A DNA stretch of 64,000 bases from the NCBI GenBank assembly GCA_947579605.1, contig OX388314.1, positions 5,208,001 to 5,272,000 on the forward strand. Reading direction: 5' to 3'. The notes beneath the pieces are model-generated. The model saw nothing but the letters and a program-made list of their open reading frames with translations. It had not been told where the DNA came from and did not search any database. The DNA comes from Athripsodes cinereus. Its lineage: Eukaryota > Arthropoda > Insecta > Trichoptera > Leptoceridae. Positions within the stretch are counted from its first letter, which is position 1. Each line of letters starts with the position of its first letter. Positions 11,671-22,110 of the stretch are shown piece by piece. The translations under genes were made by a program, and so were the position numbers.

Positions 11671-12340
11671 GGGCGGTGATGATGATTATTTATCGGTCTC
11701 TCCACGGGGTAGATATAATTAGGTTATAAAATCAACTCGATTAAAAGTAATAAAAAAAACATCCTTCTCTTCAAATGCTCTCGTTTCCTTTTGTTCAACC
11801 GGCCTATAATGTGTAAGCACCTATATGGTGCTGACACGCGAAGCTCGTTAGGCGAGTTCGCGGACTCTTTTTATTTGAACGACATTTCTGAGAATATACA
11901 ATCGGACTTCTAATGAGATTGAGGAAGTCTTTCGACGAATTTCGTCTTCTGATACCAATACTTAACAATATGAGTCATAGTGCCATATTATAAGTTCCAG
12001 GATATTTAGGATCATGGGATTTACCATTTTATTTATTTATTTATTCTTGTGGAAGTTTAATTGAGACTATCCTGGTACTGATATGGTGGATATGTTCGAG
12101 GTACACTTGCTGTATGATGTGTTTAAATAAACTTAAAGTGTTTAAATAAAAATACTGTAGATTATTGTGCAGTATGACGCAGTCTTTTGACTAGTATCGT
12201 ACTTTTGATGTGAAAGAAGAAAATTATTATTACTAGAATATGTACCTATATCATAATGTTAAAATATCCCGTATTTTTTTAATTGTGATAAATAAACATT
12301 ACAATTTTACAGAAAAATGCATTCAAGCTAGATATTATAA
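11671..12340. other. Stretch without genes; contains two adjacent hairpins
   Basis: This is mostly AT-rich sequence. The exception is a GC-rich island at 11816-11872, listed separately. The remainder holds only short A/T repeats such as ATTTATTTATTTATT near 12030. Confidence 0.45.
11816..11872 (+). ncRNA. Candidate structured RNA: two tandem hairpins and a T5 run
   Basis: AGCACC-TATAT-GGTGCT (11816-11832) is a perfect 6 bp stem with a 5-base loop. Four bases later CGCGAAGCTCG-TTAGG-CGAGTTCGCG (11837-11862) forms a 10 bp stem with one bulged G. GACTC and five T follow (11868-11872), which could stop RNA polymerase III. The island is far richer in GC than its surroundings. I see no A/B box or known family, so a function is not claimed. 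Confidence 0.3.
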
Positions 12341-12435
12341 TCAATATACAGAGGGCAAGTTTATCACAAAGGTGCAATCTCTTCTAACTGACCATGGCTT
12401 TATCGAATCAGATTTATCTTCTTCTGCCATTTAAA
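12341..12435 (-). repeat. CR1-like LINE 3' UTR fragment (GTTGGAAGAGATCGC family)
   Basis: The plus-strand block AGGGCAAGTTTATCACAAAG followed by CAATCTCTTCTAAC is the complement of the GTTGGAAGAGATCGC ... GATAAACTCGCCCT signature. That signature is seen more fully at 49868-49995 and 57455-57605 and is typical of insect CR1/Jockey-type 3' ends. Confidence 0.5.
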
Positions 12436-12451
12436 AATAAATTTGTATTTA

Positions 12452-12641
12452 ACTTTTTTTTTTTTTTTTTTAAAGATATATCTGGGTTTTTGTTATAAAC
12501 CCAAATATAACCTTATACACCTTTCACAGTAAGCTACTAAAAGCTTGTGTCGTGAAAGGGGAGTTTGCCGGCACCTGGTATCGAACCACGGACCCCATGT
12601 TCACAAGGCCGAGACTCTACCTCCAGGCTACCGACGAACTC
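12452..12641 (-). repeat. SINE-B copy 2 (tRNA-derived)
   Basis: The minus strand has GAGTTCGTCGGTAGCCTGGA, GGTAGAGTCTCGGCC, box B GGTTCGATACC, GCCGGCAAACTCCCC, CTTTCACGACACAAGC and a poly-A tail next to a T-run of about 18 on the plus strand. The tRNA-like head and the A tail support a SINE transcribed by RNA polymerase III. Confidence 0.85.
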
Positions 12642-12732
12642 GAACACACTATTCATTTTTGTTCTTGAAAATGCTTCTCAAAATAAAACAAATTTAGGCC
12701 AATACGATCTCGAAAATGGAAAAAAATAATCC

Positions 12733-12976
12733 TACTATACCATCTCAGCATATCCCACAAGTGGGGTAGTCAGCAGATACGCTGCATGTAATAAACATGC
12801 AAGTTGTTTTCTCCGTGCCAACAAAACATTAAGGAATTCAGAATTGGTGGCAAACTTAATCTCTGAATTTAAGATGTAATATGTCTTTAGTTTTTTTGAA
12901 CACCTGCCTTTTGTAGGACACTCGAAAACTTACGGGAAAGAGTGGGAGACCAATTCTTTGCCGGTCGATATACGGA
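12733..12976 (-). repeat. Rep-A copy, near full length
   Basis: Runs from ACTATACCATCTCAGCATAT to GACCAATTCTTTGCCGGTCG. Nearly all family blocks are present in order. It is one of the best copies for building a consensus. Confidence 0.85.
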
Positions 12977-13565
12977 CAGAAAAAATAATCCGAATATAAT
13001 AATATTTTTACCATGTTACCACCAAAGATGAAATAAAAAACAGAATCAAAGTCGCAGTTTGAAAAAAAAGTTGGACTTAGTTTTTGAAACCTTCAATATT
13101 TGATCCTATAATTATAGTTCTGAAAAAACGTTACATTGAGCTGTAGAACCTTGTAGAACACGTAATTATTTATTAATGATAGATAATATGTAAATCAATT
13201 TGAAAAATTTTAGTCTGAACTGCACTTTTTATTAGACTAACATTTTTTACATAACCTTCTTACAAAATGCATGCAGACTTCGATCTATCAACTGATATCG
13301 AAATATTGTGAAAGTATGTGTCTATTTATATAATTAGGGGTGTGTTAGGATGTTTTTTATAGATCACATTATGAACAGAATAATATACGGAGATTATGAG
13401 CCTCAAGGCAATCACTACCAACTTGTTATTATAGTTTTTATCGACGTAATATTTAATACATACCTTCAAAAAATGTCTAGTAAATAGTTTTATGTAACTA
13501 GTATAACTAACTACCTAGTGAAAGATACAGAGTGTTGTAAAATAATAATATTTTACATTCATTTA

Positions 13566-13600
13566 TATCATCACCCAATTTCGCAAAAGTGGGGTTGTTA
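13566..13600 (-). repeat. Rep-A fragment
   Basis: ATCATCACCCAATTTCGCAA followed by AAGTGGGGT matches the 3' end block of the family. The rest is cut off by the tRNA-derived SINE that follows. Confidence 0.45.
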
Positions 13601-13866
13601 CAATATATACCATATATAAAATAACATGCATAGACAATTCACACAGATCGAGCTAGTCCCAAACTTAGGTGTGAATCTTGTATTATGGGTATTGACGCGA
13701 CGATACACACATAGGTATACAATGCACCAAACACATATACATGCAACACCCAGACCTAGGACAATTTGAAAAAGGACATTTTTCATTTTGCCCTGGCCGG
13801 GAATCGAACCCGAGACCTCGTGACTCAAAGTTACGTGCGTAAGCCTCCGCGCCATCCCGGTCGTCA
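13601..13866 (-). repeat. Second tRNA-derived SINE
   Basis: The minus-strand head GACGACCGGGATGGCGCGGA, GGCTTACGCACGTAAC and box B GGTTCGATTCCCGGCC gives a good tRNA-like promoter (box A near TGGCGCGGAGG). The body GGTCTGGGTGTTGCATGTAT and the end block with AATACAAGATTCACACC, TTTGGGACTAGCTCGATCTG resemble a 3' module seen in many insect SINEs and LINEs. It is not a functional tRNA gene, because the acceptor ends do not pair and the body continues for about 190 bp. Confidence 0.75.
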
Positions 13867-13993
13867 ATGAAAATAAAAAATGCGATATGAAAAATAATGC
13901 CCTCTATCATAACTCTCATTCTTGGGGCGTGATTCTGATAAGAAATTGAAAGTAAAAATATCTATAGAGATTTAGTGAAGAATGAGGATATCA

Positions 13994-14163
13994 GTAGTTT
14001 TCGTTTCGTTTTCGTTAGAATGTAGACGACGTTGCGAGAAAGTGTCAATTTTCGTTGCTACTTGTGTATTTTAGCTACGAAAATTGACACTTTCTCACAA
14101 CGTCGATATTCGAACGAAACAAAACGAAAACGTAAAGCTAAAATGTGTTTTGACTAAGCCTAC
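13994..14163. mobile_element. Hairpin MITE (GTAGnCTAGTCAAAACA ends), left end shortened
   Basis: The two arms, about 14004-14062 and 14073-14132, are inverted copies over CGTTTTCGTT and GAGAAAGTGTCAATTTTCGT with a 10-12 base loop. The right end, GCTAAAATGTGTTTTGACTA followed by AGCCTAC, is shared with the miniature hairpin at 49228-49297. The matching part of the left end is deleted. Confidence 0.65.
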
Positions 14164-14290
14164 AGGAGAATGAGCGGATGTATGAAGAGTATTGTTGATA
14201 GAATGAGTGTAAATAAATTGGGATGGTTTGGTCATTTGGAACAAGTGAATGAGGAAAGAATGACAAAGAGGATATACTTGTCTGAAAGAA
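14164..14290 (+). pseudogene. LINE RT C-terminal fragment
   Basis: The plus frame reads MKSIVDRMSVNKLGWFGHLE followed by VNEERMTKRIYLSE. This is the (L/V)xWFGHxER(V/M)xExR(M/L)TKRIY motif of LINE RT tails. The homology ends at about 14290, and the frame then stays open to 14565 without recognisable content. The fragment starts directly at the right end of the MITE. Confidence 0.65.
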
Positions 14291-14656
14291 AGTACAAGCA
14301 ACTTTACTACTTAATGGACGCAATTATCATTAGTGTAAGATTTATTAAAGAATTTCATTCTTTCGAAACATTCTGTATATACATTTTTTATACTAAACGA
14401 CCTTTAAACATTTTTTGTGACGAATTAATTTGTCAACGAATGAAAAAAACAAATGCGCCGTTATGTGGAGCAAAAAACATCACAGCATGTCTTTCAAGTT
14501 TTTTTCTATCACGCATTTCAAATTTTAATCATAGTACCTATGTACATTGCTTTGGATATGTGTAGTATAAAAAATATTTTATTTGATGTTTAAATTAAAA
14601 TTATTGCTTCGAAAAATTGAGACCCCATGTGGTCCTGGGATGAAGAAATATTAAAA

Positions 14657-14815
14657 TACTACTACTACTACTATACCATCACGACAAATCCCACAAGTGG
14701 GGTATCCAGCAAATGAGCTGCATAATATAATAAACATGTAAGTCTCCTTCTCTGTGCCAATAAAATTTAAGACATTCAGAATGGGTGGCATGCTTCATCG
14801 TTGAATTGAAGATAT
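14657..14815 (-). repeat. Rep-A copy with TAG tail
   Basis: It begins with six TAC triplets and CTATACCATCACGAC, followed by CCCACAAGTGGGGTATCC, AATAAACATGTAAGTC and CATTCAGAATGGGTGGC. It is truncated in the middle. Confidence 0.8.
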
Positions 14816-15017
14816 TAACCCGAATCCAAAGTGAGCTAGCCAACGGATTAATTGCATACCTACAATAAACATCCAAGTTGTCCTCTCTGTATCAAAAAAG
14901 TTTAAACACTCAGAATGAGTGACATGCCTCATCGCTGAATCGAAGATATTAAATGACTTTAGTGGGATCTTTTACGAATATTTGCCTTTCACAACACACT
15001 CGGAAAATAGCGGAAGA
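14816..15017 (-). repeat. Rep-A copy directly following the previous one
   Basis: GTGAGCTAGCCAACGGATTA, AATAAACATCCAAGTTGTCC, CACTCAGAATGAGTGACATG and ACACTCGGAAAATAGCGGAA repeat the family order. Two copies therefore lie head to tail, either as a tandem pair or as one insertion beside another. Confidence 0.7.
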
Positions 15018-15061
15018 TAATATTAAACGTCTTTGAAAAGTGGCATTTTACGTATACGTGA

Positions 15062-15245
15062 ATCAAATCCTAAAGGACGGCCGCGTGTTGAGTAAGAGAA
15101 ATCGGCGAACATGTATGAGAAACTGGATGAATGTGGAAGAAGCGAAAGAAGTTTGTAAGGATAGATCTATATGGCGTTCCTTTCTCTTTGCCTACTCCTC
15201 CTGGGACACGGCGTGAGGGAATAGATAGATGGATAGATAGATTTT
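15062..15245 (+). pseudogene. LINE RT C-terminal tail with TAGA-repeat end
   Basis: GGACGGCCGCG encodes the GRPR motif. In a shifted frame RNWMNVEEAKEVCKDRSIWR followed by SFLFAYSSW is the conserved end of the same kind of LINE. It closes with TAGATAGATGGATAGATAGA. The relative at 36885-37345 has the same TAGA-type tail in the opposite orientation. It may be the distal part of the fragment at 14164-14290, separated by the Rep-A copies, although I cannot prove this. Confidence 0.65.
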
Positions 15246-15830
15246 ACGTATACCTATCTGCCAGTACCTACCTACATACAATTTTTTATTTTTTTTAATT
15301 TGCTTTGGTTTTTTTCCAGCTGACATCGCCTTGCCCAAAAGCTATTATGGACGTTATGGTCTCAGTGCGGGGTGATATTTTAAGGCATTTTACAATAATA
15401 ATAACTATATAGGTATGGGACACTTGAAATGGGGGGATCCATTCTTCCTCCTCATTCTTGAATCCTCGGAGCAAGAATAGAACAAAATATAAATATTTGT
15501 TCCTTAAAATGACAGCATAATTTTCACACCATTGTAAATTGTTCATTCTTATCCAATTAATACAATTACCTTATTTACATTTTACTTATTGACACCTAAA
15601 TTGACCACACTAAATATTTGTTTTTGTTTTGACATTTTTCAATAATTTGACTTTTCTCAGCTTCTATTGACACTGAATATTATTAATTCTACAACATCCA
15701 TTTTTAAAGACTGTGTGCTACTTGACGTCCGATTTATTTTTGTTTGAAATAATCTCATAAATACTCTTTTATTGAAAATTTGACAATAAAACCTACTATC
15801 GAATTGACTTGTGATCCATTGACTTTTTTT
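15246..15830. other. No supported gene
   Basis: This is AT-rich DNA with repeated TTGACA/TTTGACATTTTT motifs. It may be the upstream part of the LINE 3' UTR that follows. Confidence 0.35.
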
Positions 15831-16030
15831 CCATTCATAACTTATGCTGTGATACTGATAGTTGTGTTGTTCTTTTTTTGTGTTTTTTTTTTATTTTTTA
15901 TTGAATGTTGTGTCTTAATATTCTACACTTGTATATACATCATATGAACTATGTATGTAAATGTATAACATGTAAAAGGCTAGCGCCGTGAATTGTAAAT
16001 AAATTATATAAATAAAATATATTTATTTTT
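15831..16030 (+). repeat. LINE 3' UTR (AAAGGCTAGCGCCGTGAATT family)
   Basis: CTTATGCTGTGATACTGATA, GTTGTGTCTTAATATTCTAC, AAAAGGCTAGCGCCGTGAAT and an AAATAAA-type tail align in order with 21925-22110. It is the non-coding 3' end of a LINE with an A-rich tail. Confidence 0.65.
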
Positions 16031-16561
16031 TTCTAACATATATAATATTTTAGGTTAAATTATATAATACATATTATAATTTGACATTTGACTTTAAAGT
16101 TTAACTCGATACCTACCGAGTCGTAGGACCCTACGGTGAGAGACTTTGGACTTCGCCCAAGAATTTAAAAAATTCGTAAAAAAACATTTAAGTACATAAT
16201 AAATACAGCATACATAATTAATACATAGATAAGTACATTTTTATTTTATAATATCACCACAAGGACATAAGAGTACTACTCACTTTAAATGTTATTTTAT
16301 TTATCTAATTATTTGTTTAAATTAATTGCCAAAATAAATGATTGATACTTATTAGGAATGTAAATAGAAGTTGGATTGTGTTATGTAATAATGTGTTATC
16401 TGACACCAACTTTAAAATAAGATACCTACCTAATGTAATTTTTTGTACAAGTTGCTGAATTACATAATACTAGAAATTATGAGGATTGTTAGTATTTTTG
16501 GTTTGGTTTTTGTTGTTCAATCATTTGGCAAAGCGAAAATTCGGAAACTAGATTTGATTTA

Positions 16562-16682
16562 TAATCCCATTTTATTTTTACTACATTGGTTATAATAATT
16601 CAAAGCAATACAAGGTATCATAAAATATCAGTTATACAATTCGATTTTAGTTTTATTTAGTGGCTTATAGCATTGTTGAAAA
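16562..16682 (-). repeat. Degenerate CR1-like LINE 3' fragment
   Basis: TACATTGGTTATAATAATTC and AAGGTATCATAAAATATCAG resemble 31430-31480. Similarity is modest. Confidence 0.3.
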
Positions 16683-16768
16683 GGTATGTCACCCATTATG
16701 AATATCTCATTTTTATAATGGCACGGATAGAACGACTTGAATGTTTATTATGTGCAATCAGCCTTCCA
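16683..16768 (+). repeat. Rep-A fragment
   Basis: TGTCACCCATTATGAATATC, ATGGCACGGATAGAACGACT and GAATGTTTATTATGTGCA match the central family blocks. Confidence 0.6.
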
Positions 16769-16837
16769 GTTTCATAACTTAACAAGTCGATTTTTTTTAT
16801 TTGGTAATACACACAATAAACGCCACTCTTTCAATTG

Positions 16838-16992
16838 AGTTCGTCTCGGCCTCGTAAACAAGGGGTCCGTGGTTCAATCCCAGGTGCCGGCAAACTCCCC
16901 TTTCACGACACTAACTTTTAGCTTACTGTAAAAGGTGTATAAGGTTGTATTTGGGTTTATAACAAAGCCTAGATACAATATCTTTAAAAAAA
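16838..16992 (+). repeat. SINE-B copy 3, box A deleted
   Basis: GAGTTCGT is joined directly to CTCGGCCTCGTAAACAAGGG, removing the box A part. Box B GGTTCAATCCC, GCCGGCAAACTCCCC and the A tail remain. The deletion makes internal transcription unlikely. Confidence 0.75.
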
Positions 16993-17247
16993 ATATCCAC
17001 ATACAAATGTTGGTATAAAATACACGGTTCCCGTTATATATTTAGTGAAGTATAGAAAAAAATTAATTAATATAGGTACCTATTTTCAATTCCACGATAA
17101 ATATATCAATTTATTTGTGTATTGAACAGAACAAAATGTTGTGTTGTGTTTTTTAGACATAATGAAAATATACCAAAATCACAAAGATGGCGATTTATCG
17201 AATATAAGACATTTCTACTTTACCAATCAGACAGACATTTCTACTTT

Positions 17248-18396
17248 ACCAATCAGAAACCTCAATTGAAGAACCATGTCTACACAATGCAACATTGTGT
17301 AAAATCTAATCGGAAGAAGTGAGAAAGGTGTCCCAACGCTTACGAATCGGCTCTAGGCTGGCTTAAGTGATCACTTTCAGTGTCGAGCGATGTGTTGAGC
17401 GATGGAACTGAACAATCGAATTATTATTTTTAATATATCATTTTTACTAAATTTCACATAATTTGAAATAGCATAAATACAAGACACAATAATAATTGGA
17501 TGTTTCAATGTTTAAAAAATCGTTATGTTTTAATAAAATGTTTATTTGACATTTTTGCTAATTGTACCGTAAATGATATCTCGTAATCCGTTGCTTATTT
17601 CCATATTAGTATATTATATCAAGTTAATATTCATTAAACTGGTTTTGAGTGTTGCAATGTAAAAAAAATGTCGTAATTTACGGTTCAGGAATTGTTTTAG
17701 CACTCACAAGTGAATTTGTGACATTTTTCTTAGTGGCAGCACCGCTATTTTTTGGATTAATCAATTAATTTTATTTTACTGCCACCAGATTATGCGGTTT
17801 TTCGAAGGTGATCGATAAACCTTTAAACATGTGATAAATTGTCGAAATAAAAGCTATTATCATTTATATTTCGATTTTTTTCGGTCGTTATGCGGAATTT
17901 AATACTTAGATACTTTCGTATGCAATTTCAATTACTTATTTTTATCTTAGTCTCTGCCCACTAATGGCAATCTCCGAACAGAAGTTGCCTCCAATTCAAT
18001 TCGTATTATATTCGTGTAAAACTATGTGATCATCTACTGTTTTTTGCTGTTAGGATTGCTCCTGGCATCTTGAAGTAGTTCGGGTGGACTCATAGAAGTA
18101 ATTTAGTGCATTTTGTTTTTTTTTCTGGGAGCTTTGGGGTGTTAGTTTCTCCTGGACCTGCGGCTGAATCAGATACTAACTAATTACGCCCGTAATAGGG
18201 CACATTGGTGGACCTTACATCGTGACAGTGAGAATGGTGGAATTGGTAAAAATTGTCCATGGACACCGAAAGTGATCACTTAAGCCAGCCTTGAGCCAAT
18301 TCGTAAGCGTTGGGACACCTTTCTCACTTCTTCCGGTTAGATTCTACACAATGTTGCATATAGACATGGTTCTCCAATCGAGGTTTCTGATTGGTT
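17248..18396. mobile_element. Non-autonomous element with ~137 bp inverted repeats
   Basis: 17248-17384 and 18261-18396 are inverted copies sharing CCAATCAGAAACCTC, AAGAAGTGAGAAAGGTGTCC, CAACGCTTACGAAT and GGCTGGCTTAAGTGATCACT. The interior of about 875 bp has no transposase-like frame. Related halves lie at 19368-19480, 21170-21310 and 45233-45590. Just outside the left arm a 25 bp unit ending in TTTACCAATCAG is duplicated in tandem. Confidence 0.65.
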
Positions 18397-18617
18397 TTCA
18401 CATCTTTGTTTATAATTTCGTTTTTTGTTGATTTGCTATATGTTTTGATGTGTCTGTTGGTTTATAATATATATAATAAATTAAAGAAATTTAATGAATA
18501 TAATAAAGATGTTTTTATAAATAAAATAAATAAATACTAGTACTACAATCCCATCACGCAGACAGCTGACCAGTATAATACGAGTATGTTGCATCCTGTA
18601 AAAAACTATATTGTACT

Positions 18618-18686
18618 ATACTATACCATCACGGCACATCCCACAAATGGGTTAGCCACCATGCCAGTCACATGTAATAAACATGA
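18618..18686 (-). repeat. Rep-A copy, part 1 (split by a SINE)
   Basis: ACTATACCATCACGGCACAT, CCCACAAATGGGTTAGCC and CATGTAATAAACATG are family blocks. The copy resumes at 18868 after the SINE. Confidence 0.75.
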
Positions 18687-18867
18687 TTTTTTTTAAAAAA
18701 AAAAGATATATCTGGGTTTGGTTATTAACCCAAATACAACCTTATACACCTTTCACACAAAGCTAAAAGCTTGTGCTGTGAAAGGGGAATTTGCCGGCAC
18801 CTGGGATCGAACCACGGATCCCTTGTTCGGGAGGCCGAGACTCTACCTCCAGGCTACCGACGAACTC
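18687..18867 (-). repeat. SINE-B copy 4, inserted in Rep-A
   Basis: The minus strand reads GAGTTCGTCGGTAGCCTGGA, GGTAGAGTCTCGGCC, box B GGTTCGATCCC, GCCGGCAAATTCCCC and a poly-A tail. It is inserted at the ACATG|CAAGC point of a Rep-A copy, so this SINE is younger than the copy it interrupts. Confidence 0.85.
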
Positions 18868-18920
18868 CTGCAAGCAAGCTGTACTCTCGGTACCAAATCA
18901 AAATATTCAAGATGGGTGAT
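18868..18920 (-). repeat. Rep-A copy, part 2
   Basis: GCAAGCTGTACTCTCGGTAC and AATATTCAAGATGGGTGATG continue the copy that stops at 18686. Confidence 0.7.
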
Positions 18921-19367
18921 GGTATTTTGCATTTTATTTTGTTTTGTCAACACTATTTTAAAATGATTACGAGCAAATAGAATAAATAAATAAAAATATA
19001 CTCGTGTATATGTATCTATATGGTGTTTTATGCACAAAATATTACGCAATGAAATTTACTGAATGCAACATGTTTTATAATAACTATAATTATTATTGTC
19101 TGAAATCTAAATCGATTCTTTAATGCTATATAATTTGTTTGAAAATTGATGTAGGTAATTCAGTAATGTTTAGCAACATTTTAAAAGAATAAAGTTTATT
19201 GACACCGTTTAAATATTAATATAAAATATTGCAAAATAATCGCGTAGAAACAATGAACGTGTACATAATAATATTTCATATTTTAATCAGTGGCGGTTAA
19301 TGAATTTTTAACTTGAATTTTGGTTTATTTGAAACATTCATAAATATTGGAGTCAATTGTGCAAAAT

Positions 19368-19480
19368 CAAATCAGAAGAAGTGAGAAACGTGTTCCAATG
19401 CTCACGAATTGGCTCCAGGCTGGCTTATGTACCCACTTTCGGTGTCCGTGGACAATGTTTTCTGATTCCGTCCTTCTCAC
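19368..19480 (+). repeat. Single arm of the 17.2 kb inverted-repeat family
   Basis: CAGAAGAAGTGAGAAACGTG, CCAATGCTCACGAATTGGCT and CACTTTCGGTGTCCGTGGAC match one arm only. Confidence 0.5.
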
Positions 19481-20184
19481 TGTGACGATATAAGATACAC
19501 TAATCGAGAAATATGTATTTAATGCAAACCATAGAAACAACCGTTTTTATTTTAATCTCATATTTCAGATCTCGAATGAATCATGATTGAGTTAATTACT
19601 TTATTGGCGGCCTGTTTGACCAGTCAGCAACAAATATTTAGAATATTTTTTTTTATTGTTTATCTGGATTTGGGCATATGCACATACGACAAAACCAATC
19701 GGACATCTCAGACAAGAACATGGAACCACAGCCAAAATTTTGATTCGGAGTACATGTAGCCTGTTTTAAATACTGCATGTACCTATATAAATGTACCCAA
19801 TTCTTAGTTTTTAAGTAAACTTTCTAAACTCTCCTTCTATTCAAGTTATTATGTTCTATAGGATTTTGAGAAGTTAAAAAAGTAAGCATATTTTCTGTGT
19901 ATTTTTAACTTACATGCTTATATTTTGTATCAATATTTATTTTATTATTCTTAATATGTGAAGGAATATTTTAGATTCCTTTCCATTCGCATTTCGTGTT
20001 TACGAGAGAAGCATATAAGAGTAGGGCTTGAAACATAAAATTTTAGTTGCTACGTCACTGAGTAAATTAATATCTGACATAATTATTGTTTTATTTGAAT
20101 TAACCTACTTAATAAATATATTAAAAAAAAAACATTTAAAATATACATGAACAACTGTTTAAAATTTGTTTTCTTTGTGTACCT

Positions 20185-20625
20185 ACTTAGGTAATGATTT
20201 ACGTAGTGTGCGATTGCTAGATTGTTATACTCTTCTTCTCCTTCCTTTTATATTAGATCCAAGGATCTGTTTAAGGTACAGACGACTCCTAGGACATCAT
20301 ACTCCAAATATTACACTACCACACCACGTTGGTCTTCCACGCATGCGGTTGGCTTCTGGTCCATCGCATGCCACCTCGTATGGGAGCCTGTTGATGTCCA
20401 TTCTCTCAACATGGTCATGTCAGAACCGTCTGGTCCACTTTTACAACATCTTCAGTGTTACAGAATTTGCGTGTAGCAGTATTTCGAAATCTGTCTCGTA
20501 ATTTCTATCCCGGAATAGCCCACAGTGCTTTTATCTCGATTAGTGTCGGCTCTAGATTCAGTTTCATACGTCATTACATAGATCGAATATAGGTTTTATA
20601 GATTTTCACTTTACTTTCCAAAGGA
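20185..20625 (-). pseudogene. LINE RT C-terminal remnant
   Basis: The minus strand reads, across several frames, YKTYIRS(V/M)MTYETESRAD near 20610, then KLRDRFRNTATRKFCNTEDV near 20480, then degraded sequence to 20200. These match the YxTxVRPxMxYGxE and LRDRxRxxDIRxxCxxxDVV motifs of LINE reverse transcriptases. Several stops and shifts make it non-functional. Confidence 0.55.
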
Positions 20626-20678
20626 ATATAATTATAAAATTTCTATGTTGTTGACCGAAGGTGCTTGTTGGAAGTACA

Positions 20679-20927
20679 TTTCAAGATGAATTGAAAAAAA
20701 AACAACAAAGTATGTAGTTAACTTCCATGTGACTTTTATTAACTTCGCATACTAGTATTTGGAGACTCTCGACTCCATCATCAGACGATTAGAAGAAAGA
20801 GTAAAAAAGCACTTTTTTCTAATCGCCTGATGATAGAGTCTCCGAAAACTAGTACGTGAAGTTAATAAAAGTCATTTGGAAGTTAACTACATAGGTTCTG
20901 TGATTTTTTTTCAATTTATCTTGAATG
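20679..20927. mobile_element. Palindromic element with hammerhead-like motif (Penelope-like candidate)
   Basis: Two arms, 20679-20792 and 20817-20927, are inverted copies sharing GTAGTTAACTTCC, GACTTTTATTAACTTC and the core CTGATGA (minus 20778-20784, plus 20827-20833). After the core come a 4 bp stem (GGAG/CTCC on the minus arm), GAAA on the plus arm (AAAT on the minus arm), a palindromic ACTAGT block, and GCGA, which pairs with TCGC before CTGATGA. This order resembles hammerhead ribozymes of Penelope-like retroelements. Several positions are mutated and no RT is present. Confidence 0.5.
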
Positions 20928-21169
20928 TAATTATACTTATTTTTCCAGACAAAGTCTTTTAAGCATCCTGCTATAGCAGTTACTTTATTGGTTCGCGAAT
21001 ATAATCACAGAGATCATACTGAATGAATATTTTCACTCTCAAGTATCCTCATCTTGACACCAGCTCGATGGTTTCATTTTCAATCGTCAAAGTGCATTGC
21101 ATCTGATCTTTAGCGATTGCCATGCTTTTTGATTTGGTTTTTGGAGTTTTTCATATTGAATAATTTTGC

Positions 21170-21310
21170 ACTCTGATTGAACTGAACCAACATGGCCAAT
21201 AAGTGAACGTTGGGACGGGTTTCTCAAACCTTCTGATTGGATTTTGCTCAGTGTTACATTGTGTAAACCAGGTTCTCCAATCGAGATGTCTGCATGATTA
21301 ATAAACCAAG
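21170..21310 (-). repeat. Single arm of the 17.2 kb inverted-repeat family
   Basis: GTGAACGTTGGGACGGGTTT, CCTTCTGATTGGATTTTGCT and GTTCTCCAATCGAGATGTCT match the family in the minus orientation. Confidence 0.45.
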
Positions 21311-21924
21311 AGTTATGCATATGATTGACATAGTGTGCCCATGGCAATACATTCATATCATTCAAATTTTTTTAAACGGTCCCCACCTGTTATTTACGCT
21401 GATAAATATGTAATTTAGATGTCTACCCGTACAAAAAATAATTAACTAGACTTTTGTTGAGTTGCTTTTTTCTTAATATATGTTTTTATGTATGGTATTA
21501 TATTATATTAAACATTTTTTTCATAGAAATTGTATCAATTAAAATTTCTTTTCGGTGTGGTCTAAATTTGCTAAACTAATGTTTTTTTTATGACTTGTCT
21601 CTTGTGTAAATTTTTACACATTGTGACAAGTCGTAATTTAAATGAGGTTCAAATACCTACCACTACAAAATCATTCCCCCTTCACTACACAAGCAATGTT
21701 TTTTATCGATGATTTTACATATACATATCTATAAAGGTACGTCCTTAAATTTATTACTTACACCAAAATTATTCCTTAAGCAAGGATTTACTTTACTTTT
21801 ATCTGTAAACCATGGGCAAGATTATTTAAGAAAAAATAGTATATTCTAGATGTGTAGTCTATTTGTAAGTAATTTCCAAAGTCTACTAATAGGGTTATAT
21901 TTTTTTTAATACTTTTTTTTTCTA

Positions 21925-22110
21925 TTTATAACTTTTGCTGTGATACTGATAATTGTATGGTTCTTTTTTGTGCTTTGTTGACTTTTTATTATGATTGTTG
22001 TGTCTTAATTTTCTATACTTGTGTGTACATCATAAATGAACTATGTATGTAAATATATAATTGTTAAAAGGCTAGCGCCGTGAATTGTTAATAAATAAAT
22101 AAATATATAA
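21925..22110 (+). repeat. LINE 3' UTR (AAAGGCTAGCGCCGTGAATT family), copy 2
   Basis: AACTTTTGCTGTGATACTGA, TTGTGTCTTAATTTTCTATA and AAAAGGCTAGCGCCGTGAAT followed by AATAAATAAATA align with 15831-16030. Confidence 0.65.

Noticed and set aside
11816..11872. Bacterial rho-independent terminator
   Set aside because: The window is clearly eukaryotic. Listed only as a structured RNA candidate.
13795..13866. A tRNA gene on the minus strand
   Set aside because: A and B boxes are good, but the acceptor ends do not pair and the sequence continues as a SINE body.
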